From Oryzobacter telluris (GTDB lineage: Bacteria; Actinomycetota; Actinomycetes; Actinomycetales; Dermatophilaceae): 64,000 nt of DNA. The first letter of the stretch is position 1, and each line of letters starts with the position of its first letter. This document shows positions 1 to 8,525 of this stretch, piece by piece. The stretch covers positions 3,038,001-3,102,000 of the forward strand of contig NZ_CP170723.1 in NCBI RefSeq assembly GCF_043099285.1. Reading direction: 5' to 3'. A program made the position numbers and the translations under genes. The notes below the pieces were generated by a model. That model saw only the letters and a program-made list of their open reading frames with translations. It was not told the origin of the DNA and did not search any database.

Positions 1-245
1 TGCAGCGCCGACTCCGACACCGCACCGAGCAGCACCGAGCACACCGTGATGCCGAGCTGGCACGTCGCCAGGAGCAGGCCGGTGCGCTGGAGGGCGTCGA
101 GGGCGATCCTGGCGCCCTTGTTGCCCTGGTCGGCGAGCGGCTCGAGCTGGCTGCGGCGGGCCGACATCGCGGCGAACTCGGCGCCGACGAAGAAGGCGTT
201 GGCCGCCAGCAGGATGACGGTGACGAGGACGGTCGACAGGCTCAT
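1..245 (-). CDS. CNNM/CBS hemolysin-family membrane protein, N-terminal part (truncated by window edge)
   Basis: Only the first 81 codons are present; the rest lies before the window. The visible N-terminus is a hydrophobic segment (LLAANAFFVGAEFAAMSA) followed by a second one with CQLGITVCSVLLGAV, which is the start of a CNNM (DUF21) membrane domain of the CorC/HlyC group. These proteins are implicated in Mg2+/Co2+ transport; hemolysin is a historical name. The ATG overlaps the stop of the upstream paralogue by 4 bp (ATGA), so the two are a translationally coupled pair, probably working together in the membrane. The family assignment is firm, the substrate is not. Confidence 0.85.
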   Translation of the reverse strand, partial: MSLSTVLVTVILLAANAFFVGAEFAAMSARRSQLEPLADQGNKGARIALDALQRTGLLLATCQLGITVCSVLLGAVSESAL

Positions 246-1609
246 CGCTCGACCTCCGTCGTGCCGGGCAGCGCCGACGCGTCGGCCTCACCGGCGTCGT
301 CGCCGGCGCTCGGCTCGGCCGGCGGGACCAGCCGGATCCGGTCGACCCGGTGCCCGTCCATGTCGATGACGCGGACGGTCCAGCCGTCGACCGTGGCCTC
401 GTCGCTCACCGCGGGCACGCGGCCGAGCTCGGCCATCAGCCAGCCGGCGATGGTCTCGTAGGCCGGGCCGTCGGGAACCGCGACACCGATGCGCGAGCGC
501 ACCTCGTCGGGGCGCCAGAGACCCGGGACGGTCCAGGAGCCGTCGCGCAGCGCGCGGCCCGTGGTCTGCGAGCGGTCGTGCTCGTCGTTGACCTCACCGA
601 CGATCTCCTCGACGAGGTCCTCGAGCGTGACGACGCCGGAGGTGCCGCCGTACTCGTCGACGACGACGGCGAGCTGCATCCCACCCTGGCGCAGCTCGAG
701 GAGCAGCGGGTCGAGGCGAAGCGTCTCGGGGACGAGCACCGCCGGGACCATGAGCGCCGACACCGGCACGTCCTCACGACGCTCGAACGGCACGGCGATG
801 GCCTTCTTCACGTGGACGATGCCGTCGATGTCGTCCCAGTCGTCACCGACGACGGGGAAGCGCGAGTGGCCGGTGCGCCGCGCCAGCGCGACGAGGTCGG
901 CCGCCGTCTCGGTGCGGTCGATGGAGGTGGCGCGCGAGCGCGGGGTCATGACGTCGGCGGCGGTCTGGTCGGCGAAGCCGAGGGAGGCCGTGACGAGGCG
1001 GGCGGTGCCGAGGTCGAGGGTCCCGGCCTCGGCGGAGGTGCGCACGAGCGAGGCGAGCTCGGCGGGGCTGCGGGCCGCGGAGAGCTCCTCCTGCGGCTCG
1101 ATCCCGATGGCGCGCAGCGTGCGGTTCGCGACGCCGTTGAGCACGGCGATCATCGGCTTGGTCGCGACGGCGAACCAGCGCACGGGTGCGGCGGAGACCT
1201 TGGCGGTCGCCATCGGGAGGGAGACGGCGAGGGTCTTGGGGACCATCTCGCCGACGATCATCGAGAACAGGGTCGCGGCGAGCATCGCGAGGACCGACGC
1301 CGTGGACGATGCGGCGCCCTCCGACAGGCCGAGGTCCTCCAGCGGCCCGACGACGAGGGCCCCCACCGACGGGCTGGCGATGAAGCCGAGGATCAGCGTC
1401 GTGAGGGTGATGCCCAGCTGGCACGCCGAGAGCTGCGTGGAGAGCTGGCGGTGCGAGGCGAGGACGGAGCGCGAACCCCGCTCACCGTTGTCGACGGCGC
1501 GCTGCACCGCGGGCCGGTCGAGGGCGACGAGCGAGAACTCCGCCGCCACGAAGAGTGCCGTCCCCACGGTGAGGACGACACCGAGGAGCAGGAGGAGCCA
1601 TTCGGTCAT
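242..1609 (-). CDS. CNNM/CBS-pair/CorC-domain membrane protein
   Basis: This 455-residue protein has the full CNNM-type layout: a hydrophobic N-terminal CNNM domain (about residues 1-190, starting MTEWLLLLLGVVLTVGTALF), a CBS pair (about 205-330, with the DVMTPRS motif and later VDEYGGTSGVVTLEDLVEEI) and a C-terminal CorC_HlyC domain. The family is linked to divalent cation efflux or transport at the cytoplasmic membrane. The chosen ATG gives a membrane domain of normal length; the frame remains open upstream to about 1930, but that stretch is Pro/Arg-rich and unlike the family. A possible -10 (TACGAT, minus strand, 1645-1650) lies about 36 nt before the ATG. It is the first gene of a pair with the truncated paralogue. 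Confidence 0.9.
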   Translation of the reverse strand: MTEWLLLLLGVVLTVGTALFVAAEFSLVALDRPAVQRAVDNGERGSRSVLASHRQLSTQLSACQLGITLTTLILGFIASPSVGALVVGPLEDLGLSEGAASSTASVLAMLAATLFSMIVGEMVPKTLAVSLPMATAKVSAAPVRWFAVATKPMIAVLNGVANRTLRAIGIEPQEELSAARSPAELASLVRTSAEAGTLDLGTARLVTASLGFADQTAADVMTPRSRATSIDRTETAADLVALARRTGHSRFPVVGDDWDDIDGIVHVKKAIAVPFERREDVPVSALMVPAVLVPETLRLDPLLLELRQGGMQLAVVVDEYGGTSGVVTLEDLVEEIVGEVNDEHDRSQTTGRALRDGSWTVPGLWRPDEVRSRIGVAVPDGPAYETIAGWLMAELGRVPAVSDEATVDGWTVRVIDMDGHRVDRIRLVPPAEPSAGDDAGEADASALPGTTEVER

Positions 1610-1790
1610 GAGGACGCCGGACTGGGAGGGTGCATGTCCCGTCCATCGTATGGGGCGCGGCTCGTGTTCCCAGCCGGCGCACAGGATGCAGACCGCTCGT
1701 CCCCCAGAGGGAGCCGCCGCTCCCCCAACCGGGTGAGGTGGGCGCGGGTGGTCACTGCGAGGATCGGGCCATGACATCAGCAGGTGGGCG

Positions 1791-2756
1791 ATGAGCACGA
1801 CGACGGGGGCCCGGATCGAGATCCGGGGACTGACCAAGAGGTTCGGCTCGTTCGTGGCGGTCGACGACCTCAGCTTCGACGTCGAGCCCGGCCGGATCAC
1901 CGGCTTCCTCGGCCCGAACGGCGCCGGCAAGACGACGACGCTGCGGATGCTGCTCGGGCTGGTCCGGCAGAGCAGCGGGACCGCGACGATCGACGGTCAC
2001 AAGTACGTCGACCTCCCCGACCCGCAGCACACCGTGGGCGCCGCCCTCGAGGCCACGAACTTCCACCCCGGCCGCAGCGGCCGCGACCACCTGCGCGTCC
2101 TCGCCGACGCCGGGCGCATCCCGCTGGCCCGGGTCGACGAGCTCCTCGAGCTCACCGGCATCCCCGCCGCTGCGCGCAAGCGCGCCGGGGAGTACAGCAT
2201 GGGGATGCGCCAGCGCCTCGGCCTGGCCGCGGCCCTCCTCGGCGACCCGAAAGTCCTCGTCCTCGACGAGCCGGCCAACGGCCTCGACCCGGAGGGCATC
2301 CGCTGGCTGCGCGGGTTCCTGCGCCACCTCAGCGCCGAGGGCAAGACGATCCTCGTCTCCAGCCACCTGCTCCAGGAGGTCGAGCAGACGGTCGACGAGG
2401 TCGTCATCATCGCCAACGGGCGGCTCGTGCGGTCGGGCAACATCGCCGACCTGCGCGGCGGGCCGGGCGCCCTGGTCCGCACGTCGGATGCCGCGCGGCT
2501 GGCCGGCGCGCTGCGCGTCGCCGACGTCACGAGCACGCCGGGGCAGGACGGGTCCCTCGTCGCCGACACGGGCGACCTGCGCCTCATCGGCGACGTCGCG
2601 CTGCGCGCCGGTCTCCCGATCTACGGGCTCGAGTCGCGCCGCGCCGACCTCGAGTCGCTGTTCTTCGAGCTGACCGAGGGCACCAACCGCAACGAGCTCC
2701 CGGGGGCACCCGCCGAGCAGGACGCCGTGGTCGGCGAGGAAGGGGCGAACCTGTGA
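1791..2756 (+). CDS. ABC transporter ATP-binding protein (ABC-2 exporter type)
   Basis: This 321-residue ATPase has Walker A GPNGAGKTT (residues 41-49), signature YSMGMRQRL and Walker B VLVLDEPANGLDP, followed by a C-terminal extension of about 100 residues seen in ABC-2 (NatA/DrrA-like) ATPases. It would power the permease that follows, whose GTG overlaps its stop by 4 bp. An AGGTGG ribosome site lies just before the ATG. The substrate cannot be read from sequence; relatives export drugs, lipids, sodium or peptides. It is divergent from the CNNM gene across 180 bp. Confidence 0.92.
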   Translation: MSTTTGARIEIRGLTKRFGSFVAVDDLSFDVEPGRITGFLGPNGAGKTTTLRMLLGLVRQSSGTATIDGHKYVDLPDPQHTVGAALEATNFHPGRSGRDHLRVLADAGRIPLARVDELLELTGIPAAARKRAGEYSMGMRQRLGLAAALLGDPKVLVLDEPANGLDPEGIRWLRGFLRHLSAEGKTILVSSHLLQEVEQTVDEVVIIANGRLVRSGNIADLRGGPGALVRTSDAARLAGALRVADVTSTPGQDGSLVADTGDLRLIGDVALRAGLPIYGLESRRADLESLFFELTEGTNRNELPGAPAEQDAVVGEEGANL

Positions 2757-3550
2757 TCCCCGCGGTCCGCAGCGAGCTGCGCAAGTTCTTCACCACCCGG
2801 ATGTGGTGGGGGCTCGCCCTCGGCATGGTCGTCATCGGTGGAGGCCTCGCCGCGACCTTCGGCCTCCTGGCCGGACGGGGCGATCCGGCCCAAGGTGGCC
2901 TCCCGGACCTGGGCCAGCAGGGAATGGTGACCACCACCTACACCGCGGGCCTGTCGTTCGCGTACCTGCTCACCCTCGTGATCGGCGTCATGTCACTCGG
3001 CGCCGAACACCGACACAAGACCATCACGTCGACGTTCCTCGCCACGCCGCACCGCGCGCGGGTCATGGCGAGCAAGGCGGTCGCCATGATCGCCATCGGC
3101 GCGTTCTACGGACTGCTCTACGTGGCCTCGGCCTTCGCCGTCGGGGCCACTGTCATCGCGCTTCGGGGCTACGAGGTCCTCCCCTCCGACGAGAACGTCC
3201 CGAGGTCCCTGGCCCTGAGCCTGCTCGCCCTCGGCCTGTGGGCCCTCATGGGCCTTGGCGTGGGGATCCTCATCCGCAACCAGGTGGCGGCACTGCTCAT
3301 CTCCGTCGCGGTGGCCTGGATCGGGCAGTTCCTCATCATCCTGTTGCTCAACGGGCTGGGCTGGACGGCTGCGACGGCCTACCTTCCGGGTCAGGCGACG
3401 TCCGCGATGGTCTCCCAGGTCAACGGTTCCGGTCAGGGCATCGCGATCGAACAGCTCTCGTGGTGGGCCGCCGCCCTCCTGCTCACCGGATACGCCGCCG
3501 TCCTCGCCGGACTCGGCACATGGCGAACGATCCGCAGCGACATCAGCTGA
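2753..3550 (+). CDS. ABC-2 type transporter permease
   Basis: This is a 265-residue integral membrane protein starting VIPAVRSELRKFFTTRMWWG, with about six hydrophobic segments (for example GLALGMVVIGGGLAATFGLL and LALSLLALGLWALMGLGVG). The arrangement, short cytoplasmic N-terminus then six membrane helices with a periplasmic loop after the first, is that of ABC-2 permeases. The GTG start is set by the GTGA overlap with the ATPase stop, so the pair is co-translated and forms an exporter. An imperfect hairpin at 3563-3605 follows the stop and probably ends the transcript. Confidence 0.9.
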   Translation: MIPAVRSELRKFFTTRMWWGLALGMVVIGGGLAATFGLLAGRGDPAQGGLPDLGQQGMVTTTYTAGLSFAYLLTLVIGVMSLGAEHRHKTITSTFLATPHRARVMASKAVAMIAIGAFYGLLYVASAFAVGATVIALRGYEVLPSDENVPRSLALSLLALGLWALMGLGVGILIRNQVAALLISVAVAWIGQFLIILLLNGLGWTAATAYLPGQATSAMVSQVNGSGQGIAIEQLSWWAAALLLTGYAAVLAGLGTWRTIRSDIS

Positions 3551-3562
3551 GGAGGCTGTCCG

Positions 3563-3605
3563 CGCCGGTCGTCGGGTGAGGGGCACCGCTCACCGACCAC
3601 CGGCG
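3563..3605 (+). terminator. imperfect hairpin after the ABC-2 operon
   Basis: CGCCGGT (3563-3569) and GGTGAG (3575-3580) pair with CTCACC and ACCGGCG (3589-3605), with one mismatch and one bulge. There is no T-run. It sits 12 bp after the permease stop and just before the kgd promoter, so I read it as a transcript end. Confidence 0.5.
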
Positions 3606-3625
3606 TGGCGTGCGAGCAGCGGGGA

Positions 3626-3631
3626 TAGGCT
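3626..3631 (+). promoter_or_regulatory. -10 element TAGGCT upstream of kgd
   Basis: The hexamer TAGGCT matches the actinobacterial TANNNT -10 and is identical to the -10 before the DUF6104 gene, rmlA and sigR in this window. Transcription would begin near 3638, giving a leader of about 50 nt with an AAGAGG ribosome site before the GTG at 3687. No clear -35 is visible. Confidence 0.5.
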
Positions 3632-3686
3632 TGGAGGCACAGATTCCACCTCGAAGCCGACGAGCCGAGAAAGAGGCGCATCCTCC

Positions 3687-6600
3687 GTGGCCGAGCAGTC
3701 CCCGTCCAGCGACCCCCTGACCACCTTCGGGCCCAACGAATGGCTGGTCGACGAGCTGTACGAGCAGTACCAGAAGGACAAGAACAGCGTCGACCGCGCC
3801 TGGTGGGACTTCTTCAGGGACTACACCCCGGGGGACGCCACGACGCGCCCCGCCGGTGAGGGGAACGGCGCGTCCGGCAACGGCACCTCCGCGGGTGCCG
3901 CCAAGGCCCCGGCCCAGGCCCCCGCCAAGGCTCCTGCCCCGGCCACGCCGGCCCCTACGGCTGCTCCCGCGGCAGCCCCCGCGCCCGTGGCCGAGGAGGC
4001 CCCCTCACCGGTCGCGAAGGAGGCCCCGGCGCCTCCCGCCGCGCCCGCCGCTCCCGCCCCGGCGGAGAAGAAGGCCGACACGGCTCCGGCGGCGGCCACA
4101 CCCAAGCCCCGCGAGCCCGTCGCCCCCAAGGCGTCCGGCCCCCTCGGTGACTCGCGCACCACCCCGATCCGCGGCGCGAGCGCCCGGGTCGTCACGAACA
4201 TGGAGAGCTCGCTCGAGGTCCCCACCGCCACCTCGGTGCGCGCGGTGCCGGCCAAGCTCCTCATCGACAACCGCATCGTCATCAACAACCACCTCGCCCG
4301 CAGCCGCGGCGGCAAGGTGAGCTTCACCCACATCATCGGCTTCGCCCTCGTCAAGGCCCTCGGCGCGATGCCCGAGATGAACAACGGCTACGCGCTCGAC
4401 GAGCGGGGCAAGCCCGTGCTCGTCAGCCCGGCCCACGTGGGCCTGGGCCTGGCCATCGACCTCGCCAAGCCCGACGGCACCCGCCAGCTCCTCGTGCCGT
4501 CGATCAAGGCCGCCGAGACGATGGACTTCGCGCACTTCTGGACCGCGTACGAGGAGATGGTCAAGAAGGCCCGCAACGGCAAGCTCACCGTCGAGGACTT
4601 CCAGGGCACCTCGATCTCGCTGACCAACCCCGGCACCATCGGCACGGTCCACTCGGTCCCCCGCCTCATGGCCGGCCAGGGCGCCATCATCGGCGTCGGC
4701 GCCATGGACTACCCCGCCGAGTGGCAGGGCGCGAGCCAGGAGACGCTCAACCGCAACGCGGTGAGCAAGACCCTCACGCTGACGAGCACCTACGACCACC
4801 GCATCATCCAGGGCGCGCAGTCCGGCGACTTCCTGCGCATCGTCCACGGCCTGCTCCTCGGTGAGCACGCCTTCTACGACGAGATCTTCGAGAGCCTGCG
4901 CATCCCCTACGAGCCGATCCGCTGGGTCCGCGACGTCGACACCTCGCACGACGACGACATCAACAAGGTCGCCCGCGTGCAGGAGCTCATCCACTCCTAC
5001 CGCGTGCGCGGCCACCTCATGGCCGACACCGACCCGCTGGAGTACAAGCAGCGCCGCCACCACGACCTCGACGTCACCACGCACGGCCTGACCCTGTGGG
5101 ACCTCGACCGCACCTTCGCCACCGGCGGCTTCGGCGGCCAGCCGTTCCTGCCGCTGCGCAAGATCCTCGGCATCCTGCGCGACTCCTACTGCCGCACCAT
5201 CGGCGTGGAGTACATGCACATCCAGGACCCCGAGCAGCGCCAGTGGATCCAGGACAAGATCGAGGTCGGCTACGCCAAGACCACGCGCGACGAGCAGCTG
5301 CGCATCCTGCGCCGCCTCAACGCCGCCGAGGCGTTCGAGACCTTCCTGCAGACCAAGTTCGTCGGCCAGAAGCGCTTCTCGCTCGAGGGCGGGGAGTCGG
5401 TCATCGCGCTCCTCGACCGCGTGCTCTCGCGCGCCGCCGAGGACGAGCTCGACGAGGTCTGCATCGGCATGCCGCACCGCGGCCGCCTCAACGTCCTCGC
5501 CAACATCGCGGGCAAGAGCTACGGCCAGATCTTCCGCGAGTTCGAGGGCAAGCAGGACCCCAAGTCCGTCCAGGGCTCCGGCGACGTCAAGTACCACCTC
5601 GGCACCGAGGGGATCTTCACCGGTGAGGACGGCGCCACCACCAAGGTCTACCTCGCGGCCAACCCCTCGCACCTCGAGGCCGTGAACCCCGTCCTCGAGG
5701 GCATCGTGCGCGCCAAGCAGGACCGGCTCAACCTCGCGGGCGAGGACTTCACCGTCCTCCCGGTCCTCATGCACGGCGACGCGGCCTTCGCGGGCCAGGG
5801 CGTCGTCGCCGAGACGCTGAACCTGTCGCAGCTGCGCGGGTACCGCACCGGCGGGACGGTGCACGTCGTCATCAACAACCAGGTCGGCTTCACGACCTCG
5901 CCGAGCAGCTCGCGCTCCTCCACCTACTCCACCGACGTCGCGCGGATGATCCAGGCGCCGATCTTCCACGTCAACGGCGACGACCCGGAGGCGTGCGTGC
6001 GCGTCGCCGAGCTCGCCTACGAGTTCCGCAAGGAGTTCCACAAGGACGTCGTCATCGACATGGTCTGCTACCGCCGACGCGGGCACAACGAGGGCGACGA
6101 CCCCTCGATGACGCAGCCGCTCATGTACAACCTCATCGAGGCCAAGCGCTCGGTCCGCAAGCTGTACACCGAGTCGCTCATCGGCCGCGGTGACATCACC
6201 GTCGAGGACGCCGAGGCCGCGCTGCGCGACTACCAGCAGCAGCTCGAGCGGGTCTTCGTCGAGACCAAGGCCGCGCTGAAGGAGGCCGAGAAGGAGGCCG
6301 CCGACGCCAGCTACACGGGCACCGACGTCGAGGGCCACACCGGCCTCGAGCCGCCGTCGGCCCAGGCCCGGGACGCCGACGCCACCACGCACTCGGCCAC
6401 CGAGACCGCCATCGCCACCGAGATGCTGCACCGCCTCGGTGACGCCTTCGTCGACGTCCCCGACGCCTTCACGGTGCACCCGAAGCTGCGCCAGATGCTC
6501 GAGAAGCGTGCTGCCAGCACCCGCGAGGGCGGGGTCGACTGGGGCACCGGTGAGCTGCTCGCCTTCGGGTCGCTGCTCATCGAGGGCACCCCAGTGCGCC

Positions 6601-7568
6601 TCGCCGGCCAGGACAGCCGCCGCGGCACGTTCGTGCAGCGGCACGCCGTCCTCATCGACAAGGAGAACGCGGCCGAGTGGACGCCGCTGCTCTACCTCGG
6701 CGAGGGCCAGGGCAAGTTCTGGGTCTACGACAGCCTGCTGTCCGAGTTCGCGGCCATGGGCTTCGAGTACGGCTACTCGGTCGAGCGGCCCGACGCGCTC
6801 GTGCTGTGGGAGGCGCAGTTCGGCGACTTCTTCAACGGCGCGCAGACCATCGTCGACGAGTTCATCTCCAGCTCGGAGCAGAAGTGGGGCCAGCGCTCCT
6901 CGGTCGTCCTGCTCCTCCCCCACGGCTACGAGGGCCAGGGCCCCGACCACTCCTCCGCCCGCATCGAGCGCTTCCTCACGATGTGCGCGGAGAACAACAT
7001 GACGGTCGCGTACCCCTCGACCCCGGCGTCGTACTTCCACCTGCTGCGCCGCCAGGCGTACGCCCGTCCGCGCCGGCCGCTCATCGTCTTCACCCCGAAG
7101 TCGATGCTGCGCCTCAAGGCCGCGGCGAGCCCCGCCGAGGCCTTCACCACCGGTGGCTTCCAACCGGTGGCCCCCGACCGTGAGGGCGCGACGAGCGGCG
7201 AGGTGACCCGCGTCCTCGTGGCCGCCGGCAAGTTCGTCTACGACCTCGAGGCCGAGCGCGAGAAGCGCGGCGACACCTCCACGGCGATCCTCCGGCTCGA
7301 GCAGTACTACCCGCTGCCCGCGGCCGAGCTCGCCGCCGAGCTGGCCAAGTACCCGCAGGCCGACGTCGTCATCGTCCAGGACGAGCCGAAGAACCAGGGC
7401 GCCTGGCCGTTCCTGGCGCTCAACCTGCCCGAGGCCCTGGCCGAGCACGGCGAGGAGCGGCACCTGTCGATCGTCGCCCGCAAGGCGGCGGCCTCCCCCG
7501 CCACCGGGTCGACGAAGAAGCACCAGGCCGAGCAGGCCGACCTCGTCGCGCGCGCCTTCGACCGCTGA
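3687..7568 (+). CDS. kgd: multifunctional 2-oxoglutarate decarboxylase/dehydrogenase E1 with fused succinyltransferase domain
   Basis: This 1293-residue protein joins the E2-like acyltransferase core and the thiamine-diphosphate E1 of the 2-oxoglutarate dehydrogenase complex, as in mycobacterial Kgd/SucA (about 1230 residues). Domains in order: the N-terminal segment FGPNEWLVDELYEQYQ, a Pro/Ala linker (about 55-150), the acyltransferase domain with DHRIIQGAQSGDF (from about 371), and the E1 domain with GMPHRGRLNVLANI (from about 593), GDAAFAGQG (about 697) and INNQVGFTT. There is no lipoyl domain, as expected for this fusion. It acts in the TCA cycle. The GTG start follows AAGAGG by about 9 nt and gives the canonical N-terminus. 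It is monocistronic, with a -10 upstream and a strong hairpin downstream. Confidence 0.97.
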   Translation: MAEQSPSSDPLTTFGPNEWLVDELYEQYQKDKNSVDRAWWDFFRDYTPGDATTRPAGEGNGASGNGTSAGAAKAPAQAPAKAPAPATPAPTAAPAAAPAPVAEEAPSPVAKEAPAPPAAPAAPAPAEKKADTAPAAATPKPREPVAPKASGPLGDSRTTPIRGASARVVTNMESSLEVPTATSVRAVPAKLLIDNRIVINNHLARSRGGKVSFTHIIGFALVKALGAMPEMNNGYALDERGKPVLVSPAHVGLGLAIDLAKPDGTRQLLVPSIKAAETMDFAHFWTAYEEMVKKARNGKLTVEDFQGTSISLTNPGTIGTVHSVPRLMAGQGAIIGVGAMDYPAEWQGASQETLNRNAVSKTLTLTSTYDHRIIQGAQSGDFLRIVHGLLLGEHAFYDEIFESLRIPYEPIRWVRDVDTSHDDDINKVARVQELIHSYRVRGHLMADTDPLEYKQRRHHDLDVTTHGLTLWDLDRTFATGGFGGQPFLPLRKILGILRDSYCRTIGVEYMHIQDPEQRQWIQDKIEVGYAKTTRDEQLRILRRLNAAEAFETFLQTKFVGQKRFSLEGGESVIALLDRVLSRAAEDELDEVCIGMPHRGRLNVLANIAGKSYGQIFREFEGKQDPKSVQGSGDVKYHLGTEGIFTGEDGATTKVYLAANPSHLEAVNPVLEGIVRAKQDRLNLAGEDFTVLPVLMHGDAAFAGQGVVAETLNLSQLRGYRTGGTVHVVINNQVGFTTSPSSSRSSTYSTDVARMIQAPIFHVNGDDPEACVRVAELAYEFRKEFHKDVVIDMVCYRRRGHNEGDDPSMTQPLMYNLIEAKRSVRKLYTESLIGRGDITVEDAEAALRDYQQQLERVFVETKAALKEAEKEAADASYTGTDVEGHTGLEPPSAQARDADATTHSATETAIATEMLHRLGDAFVDVPDAFTVHPKLRQMLEKRAASTREGGVDWGTGELLAFGSLLIEGTPVRLAGQDSRRGTFVQRHAVLIDKENAAEWTPLLYLGEGQGKFWVYDSLLSEFAAMGFEYGYSVERPDALVLWEAQFGDFFNGAQTIVDEFISSSEQKWGQRSSVVLLLPHGYEGQGPDHSSARIERFLTMCAENNMTVAYPSTPASYFHLLRRQAYARPRRPLIVFTPKSMLRLKAAASPAEAFTTGGFQPVAPDREGATSGEVTRVLVAAGKFVYDLEAEREKRGDTSTAILRLEQYYPLPAAELAAELAKYPQADVVIVQDEPKNQGAWPFLALNLPEALAEHGEERHLSIVARKAAASPATGSTKKHQAEQADLVARAFDR

Positions 7569-7577
7569 CCGACGCAG

Positions 7578-7625
7578 ATCCGCCCACGTGGACGGCCGCC
7601 TCCCGGCCGCGTCACGTGGGCGGAT
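7578..7625 (+). terminator. long hairpin after kgd
   Basis: A perfect 13-bp stem (ATCCGCCCACGTG at 7578-7590 with its complement at 7613-7625) encloses an inner CGGCCG/CGGCCG stem. It begins 10 bp after the kgd stop and lacks a T-run, which is common for actinobacterial terminators. Its right arm ends 14 bp before the next -10. Confidence 0.7.
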
Positions 7626-7638
7626 GCGTTGTGCCGGA

Positions 7639-7644
7639 TAGGCT
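7639..7644 (+). promoter_or_regulatory. -10 TAGGCT giving a leaderless DUF6104 mRNA
   Basis: TAGGCT is followed by six bases and then the GTG at 7651, so transcription should begin at or within a base of the start codon. There is no ribosome site before the GTG. Confidence 0.65.
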
Positions 7645-7650
7645 CGACAC

Positions 7651-7827
7651 GTGTACTTCACCGACCGCGGCATCGAGGAGCTGCAGGCCCGGCGAGGTGA
7701 CGAGGAGGTCACCTTCGACTGGCTGGCCGAGCAGCTGCGCACCTTCGTCGACCTCAACCCGGACTTCGAGGTACCCGTGGAGCGGCTCGCGACGTGGCTG
7801 GCCCGGTTGGACGACGAGGACGAGTGA
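7651..7827 (+). CDS. DUF6104 family small protein
   Basis: This is a 58-residue acidic protein of unknown function beginning VYFTDRGIEELQARRGDEEV and ending in WLARLDDEDE. The length and the YFTDRGIEEL start match my recollection of DUF6104, a small actinobacterial family. There is no signal peptide or membrane helix. The start is fixed by the leaderless promoter at 7639-7644. Its TGA overlaps a GTG of the following SGNH hydrolase gene, so the two are probably co-translated. Confidence 0.8.
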   Translation: MYFTDRGIEELQARRGDEEVTFDWLAEQLRTFVDLNPDFEVPVERLATWLARLDDEDE

Positions 7828-8504
7828 TCGACGCAATGCCTGACGAGAACGGTGAGGGTCTGCACCCCATCGAGTTCCGACCGAGCGCCCAGGCGCACGT
7901 GGCCCCCGAGGGTCCGCGTGATGTCGCGGTCGTCTTCCTCGGCGCCTCCCTCGTGGCCGGCGTCGGCGACCCCAAGGGCCAGGGGTGGGTCACCCGCGTC
8001 GTCGGGCGCACGGCGCACCCCGACCTCGAGCTCACCGCCTACAACCTCGGCGTGCGCGGCAACACCTCCGCCGACGTGCTGCGCCAGTGGGCCGAGGAGG
8101 TGCCCGCCCGCTGGGTGGGTCGCTCCGAGCGCCGCGTCGTCATCTCGGTCGGCGCGAACGACGTCATGAGCGGCATCTCGCTCGCCCGCCACCGCCTCAA
8201 CCTCGCCAACCTCCTCGACGAGGCCGCGACGTCAGGGGTCCACGCGTTCGTCGTGAGCCCGCCGCCCACCGACGACCAGGAGCTCAACTCCCGGCTCGAG
8301 GTGCTCGTCGAGGCCCAGGCCGACGTCTGCGCCCGCCGCGGCGTGCCCTTCGTCGACTGCTACACCCCGCTGGCCGGGCACGACCAGTGGCGCACCGACC
8401 TCGCCGCCGCGACGGTCCCCCACCACCCGGGGCAGGCCGGCTACGGCCTCATCGCCTGGCTGGTGCTGCACCACGGCTGGACCGACTGGCTCCAGATCTC
8501 CTGA
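7824..8504 (+). CDS. SGNH/GDSL-type hydrolase
   Basis: This protein of 226 residues (222 if it starts at the ATG at 7836) carries the SGNH blocks: FLGASLVAGVGD (block I with the nucleophilic Ser), GVRGNTSADVL (block II Gly), SVGANDVMSG (block III Asn, GAND) and VPHHPGQAGYGLIA (block V His). It is probably a cytoplasmic esterase or lysophospholipase-like enzyme, since no signal peptide is seen. The GTG at 7824 overlaps the upstream stop (GTGA) and is favoured for coupling; the ATG lacks a clear ribosome site. The substrate is unknown. Confidence 0.85.
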   Translation: MIDAMPDENGEGLHPIEFRPSAQAHVAPEGPRDVAVVFLGASLVAGVGDPKGQGWVTRVVGRTAHPDLELTAYNLGVRGNTSADVLRQWAEEVPARWVGRSERRVVISVGANDVMSGISLARHRLNLANLLDEAATSGVHAFVVSPPPTDDQELNSRLEVLVEAQADVCARRGVPFVDCYTPLAGHDQWRTDLAAATVPHHPGQAGYGLIAWLVLHHGWTDWLQIS

Positions 8505-8525
8505 CCCGTCGACCGGCGCCGCTCG

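Noticed and set aside
3855..4140. Low-complexity Pro/Ala run at 3855-4140 as a frameshifted or spurious region
   Set aside because: It is in frame with kgd and is the flexible linker expected between the N-terminal segment and the acyltransferase domain.
4005..8192. A 1395-codon open frame antisense to kgd
   Set aside because: It is an antisense shadow of GC-rich codons: the product is a low-complexity run of Asp, Glu, Gly, Val, Leu and Arg with no domain, while the plus strand encodes Kgd and an SGNH hydrolase.
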